64,000 nucleotides of DNA from the NCBI GenBank assembly GCA_963774935.1, contig CAVZGO010000013.1, positions 372,001 through 436,000 of the forward strand, given 5' to 3'. Positions 9,273 through 17,625 of the stretch are shown piece after piece. A model generated the notes under the pieces. It made no database searches, was not told the origin of the DNA, and was given only the letters and a program-made list of their open reading frames with translations. Every line of letters starts with the position of its first letter. Position 1 is the stretch's first letter. Source of the DNA: CAVZGO01 sp963774935. GTDB lineage: Bacteria > Chloroflexota > Anaerolineae > Anaerolineales > UBA4823. The position numbers and the translations under genes were made by a program.

Positions 9273-9281
9273 TGCTATAAT
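9273..9281 (+). promoter_or_regulatory. Extended -10 promoter ahead of minC
   Basis: TGC followed by TATAAT (9276-9281) lies 31 bp before the minC start in the short gap after the PBP2 gene. There is no good -35, as expected for an extended -10 element. It could give minCDE-rodA transcription independent of the mre genes. Confidence 0.45.
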
Positions 9282-9311
9282 CGGCTAAATACGGTCTGTA
9301 AGGGATGAGTG

Positions 9312-9995
9312 ATGGTTCCGACGGTGCAGATTAAGGGGATACGGGACGGACTGCTGGTAACAGTTAGCGATGGTGAGTGGCTTGATGTCAGGCAAACTCT
9401 TCTAGATCAGCTTGACCAGCAAACTGAATTCTTGAAGGGTGCCCGTTTAGCAATCGATGTCGGCAACCGTGTGATTAAAGCCGCAGAGCTGGCTGCGCTG
9501 CGCAACGAAATCATGGAGCGCGATCTCACCCTGTGGGCGGTACTCAGTGACTCGCCCACAACAGTCCAAACTGCACAAACCCTCGGGCTTGCCACTCGAA
9601 TCACAAAGCCTCGCCCAGAATTAACCATTGCCCGACCGGAAACAAACCTGCAGGATGGCGAATTTTCCATATTGCTACAACGTACCTTACGGTCAGGTTT
9701 TAGTCTCAAGCATGAAGGAAATGTGATCGTCATCGGCGACGTCAATCCAGGAGCAGAAATCATCGCAGGTGGCAATGTAATTATCTGGGGGCACCTGCGA
9801 GGCATGGTGCACGCTGGTGCTGAAGGAGACCAATCTGCAGTTGTTTGTGCGCTGGATCTTTCACCCACGCAGCTACGCATCGCAGATCAGATCGCAGTCA
9901 CTCCACAAAGACGCGGCAAACCTCAGCCAGAGATGGCTCGGCTGCAAAATGGGCAAGTGATCGCCGAACCGTGGGATCCAAGGAAGGTTAAGTGA
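9312..9995 (+). CDS. minC: Septum site-determining protein MinC
   Basis: There are 227 residues from the ATG at 9312; a GTG one codon earlier is possible, but AAGGG lies 7 bp before the ATG. The N-terminal domain (about 1-105) is followed by the C-terminal beta-helix domain from about residue 120. Its repeats include VIVIGDVNPGAEIIAGGNVI and VIIWGHLRGMVHAGAEGD, the diagnostic MinC text. MinC inhibits FtsZ polymerisation and is brought to the membrane by MinD, encoded 16 bp downstream. Together with MinE this gives mid-cell placement of division. Confidence 0.95.
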   Translation: MVPTVQIKGIRDGLLVTVSDGEWLDVRQTLLDQLDQQTEFLKGARLAIDVGNRVIKAAELAALRNEIMERDLTLWAVLSDSPTTVQTAQTLGLATRITKPRPELTIARPETNLQDGEFSILLQRTLRSGFSLKHEGNVIVIGDVNPGAEIIAGGNVIIWGHLRGMVHAGAEGDQSAVVCALDLSPTQLRIADQIAVTPQRRGKPQPEMARLQNGQVIAEPWDPRKVK

Positions 9996-10011
9996 ACTTT
10001 GGGAAGTAATC

Positions 10012-10821
10012 ATGTCAGGTAAAGTTGTCACAATTACCTCGGGCAAAGGTGGGGTCGGTAAGACCACTGCCACTGCAAATATTGGTGCAGCACTCGCATC
10101 CACTGGGGCTAAAGTGGTTTGTATTGATGGCGATATCGGCTTGCGCAACCTGGATGTCGTTCTGGGATTGGAAAATCGCATCGTTTACGATCTTGTTGAT
10201 ATCGTAGAAGGGCGCTGCCGCTTGCGTCAGGCAATGATCCGCGATAAACGGCTGCCAGAGCTCTATCTGATACCGGCCGCACAGACGCGAGATAAAAGCG
10301 CAGTTTCTCCCAGCGATATGATCCGTTTATGCGATGAGCTGCGCACTGAGATGGATTGGATCATTATCGACTCACCCGCTGGAATCGAGCGCGGATTTCG
10401 GAATGCAGTCGCTCCAGCTGATATTGTTGTCGTCGTCACCAACCCAGAGGTCTCAGCGGTGCGTGATGCAGACCGGATCATCGGACTGGTTGAAGCAGAA
10501 GAGAAAGGCCCTGCCCGCCTGGTGATCAACCGCATCAAACCCGGCATGGTAAAACGAGGTGAGATGCTATCCGTGGATGATGTGATCGAATTGCTTGCCA
10601 TCGAACTGATTGGCTTGGTGCCTGATGATGAGAACGTAATCACCGGAACCAACCGGGGCACTCCAATTGTGCTGGATGGGAAAAGCAGAGCCGGGCAAGC
10701 CTTTCGCAATATTGCACGACGACTGGATGGAGAGAACGTGCCATTTCTAAAAATGGAAGAGACTGGTGGATTATTTAACCGGTTCACCCGCTGGATCCGT
10801 CCGGAAGGGAGGCAGCCGTGA
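10012..10821 (+). CDS. minD: Septum site-determining ATPase MinD
   Basis: The protein has 269 residues. It has a deviant Walker A KGGVGKTT at about residues 11-18, the IDGDIGLRNLD switch, DWIIIDSPAGIERGF (Walker B) and a C-terminal amphipathic membrane-targeting helix (LFNRFTRWIR). MinD cycles between ATP-bound membrane dimers that recruit MinC and ADP monomers released by MinE. The gene overlaps minE by 4 bp, implying coupled translation. Confidence 0.97.
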   Translation: MSGKVVTITSGKGGVGKTTATANIGAALASTGAKVVCIDGDIGLRNLDVVLGLENRIVYDLVDIVEGRCRLRQAMIRDKRLPELYLIPAAQTRDKSAVSPSDMIRLCDELRTEMDWIIIDSPAGIERGFRNAVAPADIVVVVTNPEVSAVRDADRIIGLVEAEEKGPARLVINRIKPGMVKRGEMLSVDDVIELLAIELIGLVPDDENVITGTNRGTPIVLDGKSRAGQAFRNIARRLDGENVPFLKMEETGGLFNRFTRWIRPEGRQP

Positions 10822-11087
10822 GTAGCTTTCTGGATCGATTATTTCGTCGAGAACCGACCAGCGCCAACCAGGCAAAAGAACGCTTAAAACTGGTGTTGAT
10901 CCATGACCGCACGGACATGGCTCCAGGCGTAATGGATGCATTACGCGACGAGCTCATCCAGGTCATCTCGCGCCATGTTGACATCGACCCAACCGCGGTA
11001 CGAATCGAGATGACTCAGGAAGGCCGTGAGCAACGCCTGATTGCTGATATCCCACTGACTGCCAGCCGGCGACGGCGAATTGGTTAA
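10818..11087 (+). CDS. minE: Cell division topological specificity factor MinE
   Basis: The protein has 89 residues and a GTG start overlapping the minD stop. The N-terminal SFLDRLF is the membrane-binding segment. The ANQAKERLKLVLIHDRTDMA stretch is the MinD-stimulating region, and the C-terminal domain dimerises. Its job is to trigger MinD ATP hydrolysis and drive oscillation. Length and order (minC-minD-minE) match the family closely. Confidence 0.95.
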   Translation: MSSFLDRLFRREPTSANQAKERLKLVLIHDRTDMAPGVMDALRDELIQVISRHVDIDPTAVRIEMTQEGREQRLIADIPLTASRRRRIG

Positions 11088-11118
11088 GGAACCTCGTTCT
11101 TTTCACCCGGTTTAAACC

Positions 11119-12231
11119 ATGCACGAAAAAACCGCCACACCATGGCGCCATTTTGACTTCTGGCTATTAGGGGCAGTCGTTCTTCTAGTCATCTTCGGCA
11201 TCACCATGATTCGTTCTGCTGTAGCCGGCAACATTGAACTGGCAGAATTGAACCTGGTTCAACGCCAAATTATCTTTGCCCTGGCTGGCTTCATTATTGT
11301 ATTTTTAGCTGCAGCGATTGATTACCATCTTTGGGCTTCCCTGAGCCGGTCCATTTATATTGGTGCGATTGCAATCCTGGCGATTTTGTTTGTGGTTGGC
11401 TCGGCGGTTTACGGCTCAGCGCGCTGGTTTGATACAGGTGTGATCCTGATTCAACCTTCGGAAATTGCAAAAATAGCAATGATTCTGGTGCTGGCAAGCT
11501 TCTTTTCACGCAATATCGATAAAATTCAAAACCTAGCATGGATTGGACGCAGCCTGCTGCTAACGATGGGCGTGGTGATTTGGATTTTGCTCCAACCGAA
11601 TTTAAGCACATCTATCGTGATTATCGTTATTTGGTTTGCTCTGCTGTTTGCCAGCGGGCTGAGCTGGAAGCATATGCTGCTGTTTGCCGGGGTTGGGATT
11701 GTACTCCCGCTGGCTGCTTTTCCATTTCTTGTGGATTACCAGCAGCGCCGGATCATGAACTTCCTGTTTCCTGACCCAACCGCCAGCTATGGTGAGACCT
11801 ACAACTTACTACAGGCGATGATTGCTATTGGGTCCGGTGGGCTGTTTGGGCAAGGGTATGGGCACGGAAGTCAGGTACAACTACGCTTTCTAAAAGTGCG
11901 CTGGTCAGACTTTATTTTCTCATCAATGGCACAGGAATTCGGCTTTGTGGGTGTCCTGCTGGTTCTGGCTGTTTTCGTCTTTGTCATCATCCGGATATTA
12001 CGCGCGGCAAGAATGTCACACGATACGTTCGGCGCGCTGATCTGTTATGGTGTTGCAACGATGCTCGCCTTCCAGGCAATCGTTAATATAGGTGTGAATT
12101 TAAGCCTGATGCCAGCAACTGGACTCACTTTTCCATTTATCAGTTACGGCGGGAGCTCCTTGATCTCTGCTTTGTTGGGGATTGGACTGGTAGAGAGCGT
12201 CATCCTGCGTCATAAAGCATTGGAATTTTAG
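11119..12231 (+). CDS. rodA: RodA/FtsW-family peptidoglycan glycosyltransferase (SEDS), probably RodA
   Basis: The protein has 370 residues with about ten membrane helices. The SEDS signatures are visible: ARWFDTGVILIQPSEIAKI, GSGGLFGQGYGHGSQV and the late SYGGSSLISALLGIGLV. SEDS proteins polymerise lipid II on the outer face of the membrane and work with a class B PBP. The clustering with mreBCD and PBP2 favours the elongation enzyme RodA over the septal FtsW. The placement directly after minE (31 bp) is less usual. Confidence 0.9.
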   Translation: MHEKTATPWRHFDFWLLGAVVLLVIFGITMIRSAVAGNIELAELNLVQRQIIFALAGFIIVFLAAAIDYHLWASLSRSIYIGAIAILAILFVVGSAVYGSARWFDTGVILIQPSEIAKIAMILVLASFFSRNIDKIQNLAWIGRSLLLTMGVVIWILLQPNLSTSIVIIVIWFALLFASGLSWKHMLLFAGVGIVLPLAAFPFLVDYQQRRIMNFLFPDPTASYGETYNLLQAMIAIGSGGLFGQGYGHGSQVQLRFLKVRWSDFIFSSMAQEFGFVGVLLVLAVFVFVIIRILRAARMSHDTFGALICYGVATMLAFQAIVNIGVNLSLMPATGLTFPFISYGGSSLISALLGIGLVESVILRHKALEF

Positions 12232-12292
12232 TTTATAATCTCCCAACCGATTCCATTGAACAATCCGGAATTCGGATCTACAGGAGACATTC

Positions 12293-13778
12293 ATGCTGCA
12301 AAATAAACCGGCGCGTGTACGTTTTGCACCATCGCCCACTGGACACACCCACCTGGGCAGCGGGCGGACAGCCCTATATGATTATTTATTGGCCAGGCAA
12401 ACCAATGGTCAATTTATACTTCGCATTGAGGATACGGACCAAAAACGCTACGTGCCAGGCGCGGAAGAGGAGCTAACTGAAAGCCTGCGCTGGTTAGGTT
12501 TGGACTGGGATGAGGGTCCACAAGTCGGAGGACCTTACGGTCCATATCGCCAATCGGAACGGAAGGAAATCTACCAGCACTATGCCCAACAGCTTGTGGA
12601 ATTGGGTAAGGCTTATCCCTGCTTCTGCACAGCCGAGCGGAATGCACAGTTACGCGAAGAACAAAAGAGACTTGGCTTACAGCCTCGCTATGATGGCACA
12701 TGCCGGAATTTAGATCCTGATCAGGCTGCCATGCGCATTGCTCGGGGAGAAAAGTACGTAATCCGATTCAAAATGCCTCAGGACGGATCGATCACCGTTC
12801 GCGATCATCTGCGCGGTGAAATAACTGTAGACAACCAGCGCTTAGATGATAGCATCTTGATTAAATCGGATGGACTGCCAGTTTATCACCTGGCAGCTAT
12901 GCTTGATGATTATTTGATGAAAATCACTCACGTCATACGCGGCTCAGAGTGGCTCCCCACATTTCCACTGCATGGGCACATATTGCGAGCATTTGGCTTT
13001 CCTGAACCTGTATTCGTGCATCTCTCCGTTTTTCTAAAGCCGAGCGGCAAAGGCAAGATGAGTAAACGTGATACCGCCCAGTTGATGAAAGATGGCTACT
13101 CTATCTTCATCCCTGACTTGAAGGAAATCGGATACACACCCGAAGGGGTGGTAAATTGGATCTCGCTCATGGGCTGGAGTTACGACGATAAAACCGAGTT
13201 CTTCACATTACCAGACCTGGTAGAAAAATTCAGTCTGGACCATCTGAATCCCGCTCCTGCAGCAGTAAACTTCTCCAAGTTGGACCACTTTAATGGGCTG
13301 CACATCCGCAGTTTTTCAATCCCTGATCTTGCCGGACGTATAAAACCAATTTTTGAAAAAGCCGGCTATCAGGTAGATGATGAAAAACTGGTAAAAATTA
13401 CCCCCATCATCCAGCAGCGACTGGTAACCCTGGACGATTGTTTGGATTTTGCAGGATTCTTTTTCCGCGAGCATGTAAATCCTTCACCGGAGGATTTGGT
13501 AGGCAAGAACATAACTAAGATCGGAATCGGCAACAGCTGCCAGGCGCGCCTTAGATTTACTGGCTACCTTGCCCGAAATCACCCCAGCCACTGCCGAAGA
13601 GCCACTCCGTCAGCTCGCTGAAGAACTCGGACTCAGCGCCGGGCAGTTCTTCGGCATCTTGAGGGTGGCTGTCACCGGACAGACGGTCAGCCCACCTTTA
13701 TTGGAAAGCATGGAGATCATCGGTAAGGAGATCGTCCTGGCACGAATCAAGGCTGCTGCAGAGCTGTTATCAGTTTGA
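12293..13778 (+). CDS. gltX: Glutamyl-tRNA synthetase, interrupted by a one-base frameshift near its C-terminus
   Basis: Class I synthetase that charges tRNA-Glu. FAPSPTGHTHLGSGRTALYD carries the HIGH-type motif (here HLGS) and GKGKMSKRD the KMSKS-type loop. The first frame reads well to about residue 409 (GKNITK) and then turns to nonsense. From 13521 the next frame reads SESATAARRALDLLATLPEI and continues to a normal C-terminal anticodon-binding end at 13778. One surplus base at about 13518-13521 explains this, and removing it gives 494 residues, the normal family length. Since gltX is essential, sequence error is the likely cause. Without correction the product would be 442 residues with an abnormal tail. 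A weak TATAAT lies at 12234-12239. Confidence 0.9.
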
Positions 13779-13934
13779 TTAAGGGATTGAATATCATCTT
13801 AGACGAACCAGTATGTCCAACATTGCTCAATAACAAGCGAACTCAACCTGACCAGCCGGCTGGGAGAAATTTAATCAATCCCACGCTGGCGAATCCTGCA
13901 GCGCCTGATCCTCCATGGTATGCAGCACCAAAAC

Positions 13935-13982
13935 GAGATCGCCCAACTGCTCACCTTCAAAGGTGAGTCGCCGGGCGATCTC
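13935..13982. terminator. Nested hairpin between convergent gltX and glnS, probable two-way terminator
   Basis: Outer arms GAGATCGCCC (13935-13944) and GGGCGATCTC (13973-13982) enclose inner arms CTCACCTT (13950-13957) and AAGGTGAG (13960-13967). The plus strand continues into ACTTTATATTTTT and the minus strand into GTTTTGG, so it could end transcription of gltX and glnS from both sides. The rest of 13779-13999 shows no convincing gene. Confidence 0.6.
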
Positions 13983-13999
13983 GACTTTATATTTTTCGA

Positions 14000-15691
14000 T
14001 TAACCCTTCATTGCATCTTCGATTTTTGCCCAGGAATCCCTTAACCCTACTGTACGGTTGAAGACAACCGACCATGGTTTTGTTTCGACGCTATCTGCAG
14101 CAAAATAGCCGATGCGCTCGAACTGCCAGCGGGTTCCGGGGGCAGCGTTCGCAAGCATCGGTTCAACTTTCGCACCTTTAATTACTTCCAACGAATCCGG
14201 ATTTAAGTAATCCATGAAATCTTCGCCTTCCTCGGTGTCATCCGGATTGGGCTTATTAAACAAGCGATCATACAGACGAATCTCGGCATCTACAGCGTGC
14301 TGAGCAGAAACCCAATGGATAGTCGATTTGACCTTACGCCCATCTGGCGAATCGCCGCCGCGCGTTGCAGGATCATAGGTGCCATGCACTTCCACCACAT
14401 TCCCAACAGCATCTTTCACCACGTGAGTGGCGGTGAAAAAATAAGCATAGCGAAGGCGAACTTCACGTCCAGGGGAGAGGCGATAATATTTCGGGGGTGG
14501 CACCTCGCGGAAGTCATCCTGTTCAATGTACAGCACTTTTGAGAACGGCAGCCTGCGAGAACCGGCAGAAGGATCTTCCGGATTGTTGATAGCATCCATC
14601 TCCTCCACCTGACCGTCCGGATAATTATCGATCACGAGCTTGAGCGGTCTCAGCACACCCATGGCGCGCGGCGTAGATTTGTTCAGGTTCTCGCGCACGA
14701 TGGCTTCGAGTAATGCGATATCAACCATACTGTAGTTCTTCGAGACACCTACCCTATCGATGAAGGCAACCACTGCTTCAGCCGGGTAACCGCGCCGGCG
14801 CATGCCTGAAAGTGTGGGCATGCGGGGGTCATCCCAGCCATTGACAACCCCCTCTTTTACCAGCTTAATCAGTTTGCGCTTGCTGAGCACGGTAAAGCTC
14901 AGGTTAAGGCGGGCAAACTCAATCTGCCGCGGCGCGTAGATACCGATCGCCTGCAGGAACCATTCATACAAAGGCCGGTGATCTTCATATTCAAGCGAAC
15001 ACAGTGAGTGAGTAACTCCTTCGATAGAATCGCTCTGACCGTGGGCATAGTCATACATCGGATAGATACACCAGGCATTGCCTGTGCGATGATGCTCGGT
15101 ATTTAGAATGCGGTACATCACCGGGTCGCGCATATTCATATTTCCGGAAGCCATGTCAATCTTTGCTCTCAACACGCGGGCGCCATCCGGGAACTCACCT
15201 TTGCGCATCCGGCGGAACAGATCGAGGTTCTCTTCGACGCTTCGTTTGCGGTATGGGCTGTCTTTACCGGGCTCTGTCAGCGTGCCGCGGTAAAGACGAA
15301 TTTCTTCCGCGCTCAAATCGTCTACATACGCTAGACCCTTTTGAATCATTAATTCCGCCCACTGGTAAAGCTGCTCGAAGTAATCTGAGGCATAATACAA
15401 GCGATCGTCCCAATCAAAGCCAAGCCAGTGAATATCTTCCTGGATGGCATCCACATATTCGACATCTTCTTTGACCGGGTTGGTGTCGTCAAAGCGCAGG
15501 TTACACTTTCCGCCAAAATCTCGGGCAATACCGAAGTCAATACATAGTGCTTTTGCATGCCCAATGTGCAGGTATCCATTCGGCTCAGGAGGAAATCGCG
15601 TCTGAACATGGCTAAAGCGTCCAGCCTTCAAGTCATCGATAACTGCCTGGCGGATAAAATCGGTCGCGGTGGTTTCTAATTTTTCGTCCAT
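14000..15691 (-). CDS. glnS: Glutaminyl-tRNA synthetase
   Basis: Class I synthetase of 563 residues. The N-terminal PPEPNGYLHIGHAKAL carries the HIGH motif (His-42 to His-45) and VLSKRKL is the KMSKS-type loop. The C-terminal anticodon-binding domains end in the typical VFNRTVGLRDSWAKI text. It directly charges tRNA-Gln, so this organism need not rely on the transamidation route for Gln-tRNA, at least not alone. The gene converges with gltX and diverges from a tRNA-Gln(CTG) gene 130 bp upstream, an apt pairing of synthetase and substrate. A TATAAT on the minus strand at 15736-15731 is the likely -10. Confidence 0.96.
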   Translation of the reverse strand: MDEKLETTATDFIRQAVIDDLKAGRFSHVQTRFPPEPNGYLHIGHAKALCIDFGIARDFGGKCNLRFDDTNPVKEDVEYVDAIQEDIHWLGFDWDDRLYYASDYFEQLYQWAELMIQKGLAYVDDLSAEEIRLYRGTLTEPGKDSPYRKRSVEENLDLFRRMRKGEFPDGARVLRAKIDMASGNMNMRDPVMYRILNTEHHRTGNAWCIYPMYDYAHGQSDSIEGVTHSLCSLEYEDHRPLYEWFLQAIGIYAPRQIEFARLNLSFTVLSKRKLIKLVKEGVVNGWDDPRMPTLSGMRRRGYPAEAVVAFIDRVGVSKNYSMVDIALLEAIVRENLNKSTPRAMGVLRPLKLVIDNYPDGQVEEMDAINNPEDPSAGSRRLPFSKVLYIEQDDFREVPPPKYYRLSPGREVRLRYAYFFTATHVVKDAVGNVVEVHGTYDPATRGGDSPDGRKVKSTIHWVSAQHAVDAEIRLYDRLFNKPNPDDTEEGEDFMDYLNPDSLEVIKGAKVEPMLANAAPGTRWQFERIGYFAADSVETKPWSVVFNRTVGLRDSWAKIEDAMKG

Positions 15692-15738
15692 GAGAACACT
15701 CTTTCAAAACAAGGTATAAATGAGATAGCAATTATAAC

Positions 15739-15760
15739 GTCACAGGGATCGATTTGTGAC
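15739..15760. promoter_or_regulatory. Inverted repeat in the glnS/tRNA-Gln divergent control region
   Basis: GTCACA (15739-15744) and TGTGAC (15755-15760) form a 6-bp inverted repeat with a 10-base centre. It lies immediately upstream of the glnS -10 (15731-15736, minus strand) and overlaps its -35 zone. It ends 15 bp before the tRNA promoter -35. A dimeric regulator binding here could affect both genes; this is inference from position. Confidence 0.35.
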
Positions 15761-15775
15761 AAATTTCTTATTCCT

Positions 15776-15804
15776 TTGACGAGCCATTGTTTCCGTGGTA
15801 GAAT
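15776..15804 (+). promoter_or_regulatory. Strong sigma-70-type promoter of the tRNA-Gln gene
   Basis: TTGACG (15776-15781) and TAGAAT (15799-15804) have 17-bp spacing, with TGG directly ahead of the -10 as in an extended -10. The start point would be near 15811, about 10 bases before the mature tRNA 5' end. Confidence 0.75.
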
Positions 15805-15821
15805 TTTCGACGCCCATTCAC

Positions 15822-15892
15822 TGGGGGTTCGTCTAGTGGTAGGACAGCAGACTCTGGATTTGCTTGCGGAGGTTCGAATCCTTCACCCCCAG
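15822..15892 (+). tRNA. tRNA-Gln, anticodon CTG
   Basis: It folds as a 71-base cloverleaf: acceptor arms TGGGGGT and ACCCCCA with discriminator G, D-arm with GTGGTAGG, anticodon arm GCAGA/TTTGC around the loop CTCTGGA (anticodon CTG, reading CAG), and T-arm GGAGG-TTCGAAT-CCTTC. CC follows the discriminator but a full CCA is not encoded (the next bases are CCT), so CCA must be added by a nucleotidyltransferase such as the one at 33.8 kb. It is divergent from glnS. Confidence 0.95.
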
Positions 15893-15904
15893 CCTACCAA
15901 ATGG

Positions 15905-15954
15905 TTAGAGTTTACCAAGACGAGATAATACTCATCTTGATAAACTCTAATTTA
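15905..15954 (+). terminator. Terminator of tRNA-Gln
   Basis: TTAGAGTTTA (15905-15914) pairs with TAAACTCTAA (15941-15950), extended after a C/A mismatch by CAAGA/TCTTG. TTTAATT follows on the plus strand. It begins 13 bases after the tRNA. Confidence 0.75.
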
Positions 15955-16025
15955 ATTAACCTAATAAAGGCGGACGTTCCTCCTCCGCTAAATTGGTTGC
16001 GCAGTTTATCCTGGTTAAACCTGGT

Positions 16026-16317
16026 TCAATAGGATGTCCCCAGGTAGGATATGCTCTCTACATATCTTTCCCAATTGAGCTCAGTCAACAGTTTGGTATG
16101 CTGCTGGACTGCATCAATATTTGGAAACTCTTCTACTCCAAAGAAATGCCACTGTTCATTGCACCAGCTTGGATTTACACATAAGCACTTGCTTACCTCC
16201 AGCCTGTGCCAGGGCACCATTCACCTTTCCTGGCAGGTCATTCTTCGCCTCATGGGGAAGCTGATGCCAGGCTTCCTTCATTTTTCCAAGATACAGTTTA
16301 TAAATTGGCTGAGACAT
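16026..16317 (-). CDS. Small unknown protein, interrupted by a one-base frameshift
   Basis: An ATG at 16317 with a strong AGGAGG 7 bp ahead starts MSQPIYKLYLGKMKEAWHQL, which stops after 53 residues (TGA at 16156). The overlapping frame continues with WCNEQWHFFGVEEFPNIDA and ELNWERYVESISYLGTSY to 16026. Removing one A near 16170 joins them into a 96-residue protein. The second half (hydrophobic HFFGVEEFPN, then a helix ending YLGT) resembles small ferredoxin-like-fold proteins of unknown role, but I do not recognise the family with certainty. A GC-rich hairpin at about 15974-15990 (minus strand) may terminate it. The strong ribosome site argues that it is or was a real gene. No function can be assigned. 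Confidence 0.55.
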
Positions 16318-16400
16318 GGCAGACCTCCTGATCTATTGAGATTATAGCGAAAATAGAATCCACAATCAATCGATAAAATCTGAAGTAGAAGAAATGACGG

Positions 16401-16409
16401 TGGTATAAT
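16401..16409 (+). promoter_or_regulatory. Extended -10 promoter of sucCD
   Basis: TGG then TATAAT (16404-16409), 70 bp before the sucC start. The -35 zone (near 16381, TGAAGT) is weak, consistent with an extended -10 promoter. Confidence 0.45.
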
Positions 16410-16479
16410 TTTTTAAGTTCCACCTATTCCTCCAAATTAGTAGCCAATAGAAAGAAAAATAAAGGGAGACGCAGCCTGC

Positions 16480-17625
16480 ATGAAGCTACACGAATACCAA
16501 TCCAAAGCGATATTCGCCAAATATGGCATCCCAATCCCAAAAGGAAGGGTAGCGGCTACTGCGGAAGAAGCAAAAACAATTGCTGAAGAACTGGGTAGCC
16601 GAGTTGTTATTAAATCCCAAGTACTGGTTGGGGGACGAGGTAAAGCTGGTGGAATTCGGTTAGCAAAAACACCAGAAGAGGCTCGAGAGGTTGCCACCCA
16701 AATCCTGGGAATGGAAATCAAGGGTTTACCCGTCCGAAAAATCCTTGTTGATGAGGCAGCCGGAATCGAAAAAGAAATTTACCTGGGAATTACCAATGAT
16801 CGAGCAGCTCGCAAGCCAGTTATGATGGCTTCAGCCGCTGGCGGTGTCGAGATCGAGGAAGTAGCCCGAGTATCCCCAGAAAAAATCATCAAAATACACA
16901 TCGATCCGTTGTTGGGGCTGCGTGACTACCAGGCACGTGACCTGGCTGGCGGGATTGACCTGCCCCGTGATCACTGGCGCACTTTTGGACAGGTTTGCCG
17001 TGGCCTCTGGCAGGCTTATGTAGACTGCGATGCGACCCTGGCGGAGATCAACCCGCTTGTGATCACCGCCGACAACCGGCTGATTGCGTTGGATGGCAAA
17101 ATGGTCATCGATGATAATGCCATCTTCCGTCACCAGGACCTTTCTGAGCTGCGCGACCTGGATGTGGAAGCGCCAGCCGAAATTGAAGCGCGTAAATATG
17201 GGCTTTCATTCATCAAGCTCGACGGAAATATCGGCTGCATGGTCAACGGCGCTGGCCTGGCGATGACCACCATGGATATTACCAAGCTATTCGGCGGTGA
17301 ACCGGCCAATTTCCTCGATATCGGTGGTGGTGCAAACGCGGAGAAAGTAGCCGCAGCGATGCGCATTATCTTGATGGATCCGATGGTCAAGGCAGTGTTA
17401 ATAAACATCTTTGGCGGCATTACCCGCGGGGATGAAGTTGCGCGAGGCATCCTGACAGCAATTGATGAGGTTAAGCCAAAGGTCCCGATGGTTGTTCGCC
17501 TGGTTGGCACCAATGCTGAAGAAGGGCGCCAGATTCTGGCAAATGCCAAGATGATTACCGCAGAAACATTGGCGGATGCAGCAGAAAAAGCCGTCGCCTT
17601 GACCAAGGGAGGAACTGCCCAATGA
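16480..17625 (+). CDS. sucC: Succinyl-CoA synthetase (ADP-forming) beta subunit
   Basis: The protein has 381 residues. The ATP-grasp domain begins MKLHEYQSKAIFAKYGIPIP; VLVGGRGKAGGIRLA is the nucleotide-binding part and ALDGKMVIDDNA supplies metal-binding acids. The C-terminal flavodoxin-like domain carries NIFGGITRGDEVARGI. It forms the alpha-beta enzyme that interconverts succinyl-CoA and succinate with ATP formation in the TCA cycle. It overlaps sucD by 4 bp. With citrate synthase and malate dehydrogenase also in this window, a TCA role is natural. Confidence 0.96.
   Translation: MKLHEYQSKAIFAKYGIPIPKGRVAATAEEAKTIAEELGSRVVIKSQVLVGGRGKAGGIRLAKTPEEAREVATQILGMEIKGLPVRKILVDEAAGIEKEIYLGITNDRAARKPVMMASAAGGVEIEEVARVSPEKIIKIHIDPLLGLRDYQARDLAGGIDLPRDHWRTFGQVCRGLWQAYVDCDATLAEINPLVITADNRLIALDGKMVIDDNAIFRHQDLSELRDLDVEAPAEIEARKYGLSFIKLDGNIGCMVNGAGLAMTTMDITKLFGGEPANFLDIGGGANAEKVAAAMRIILMDPMVKAVLINIFGGITRGDEVARGILTAIDEVKPKVPMVVRLVGTNAEEGRQILANAKMITAETLADAAEKAVALTKGGTAQ

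Noticed and set aside
13875..13998. Possible small minus-strand protein directly after glnS (text like KYKVEIARRLTFEGEQLGD).
   Set aside because: No ATG, GTG or TTG start lies after the glnS stop in this frame, and the stretch coincides with the nested hairpin terminator, which explains the sequence.
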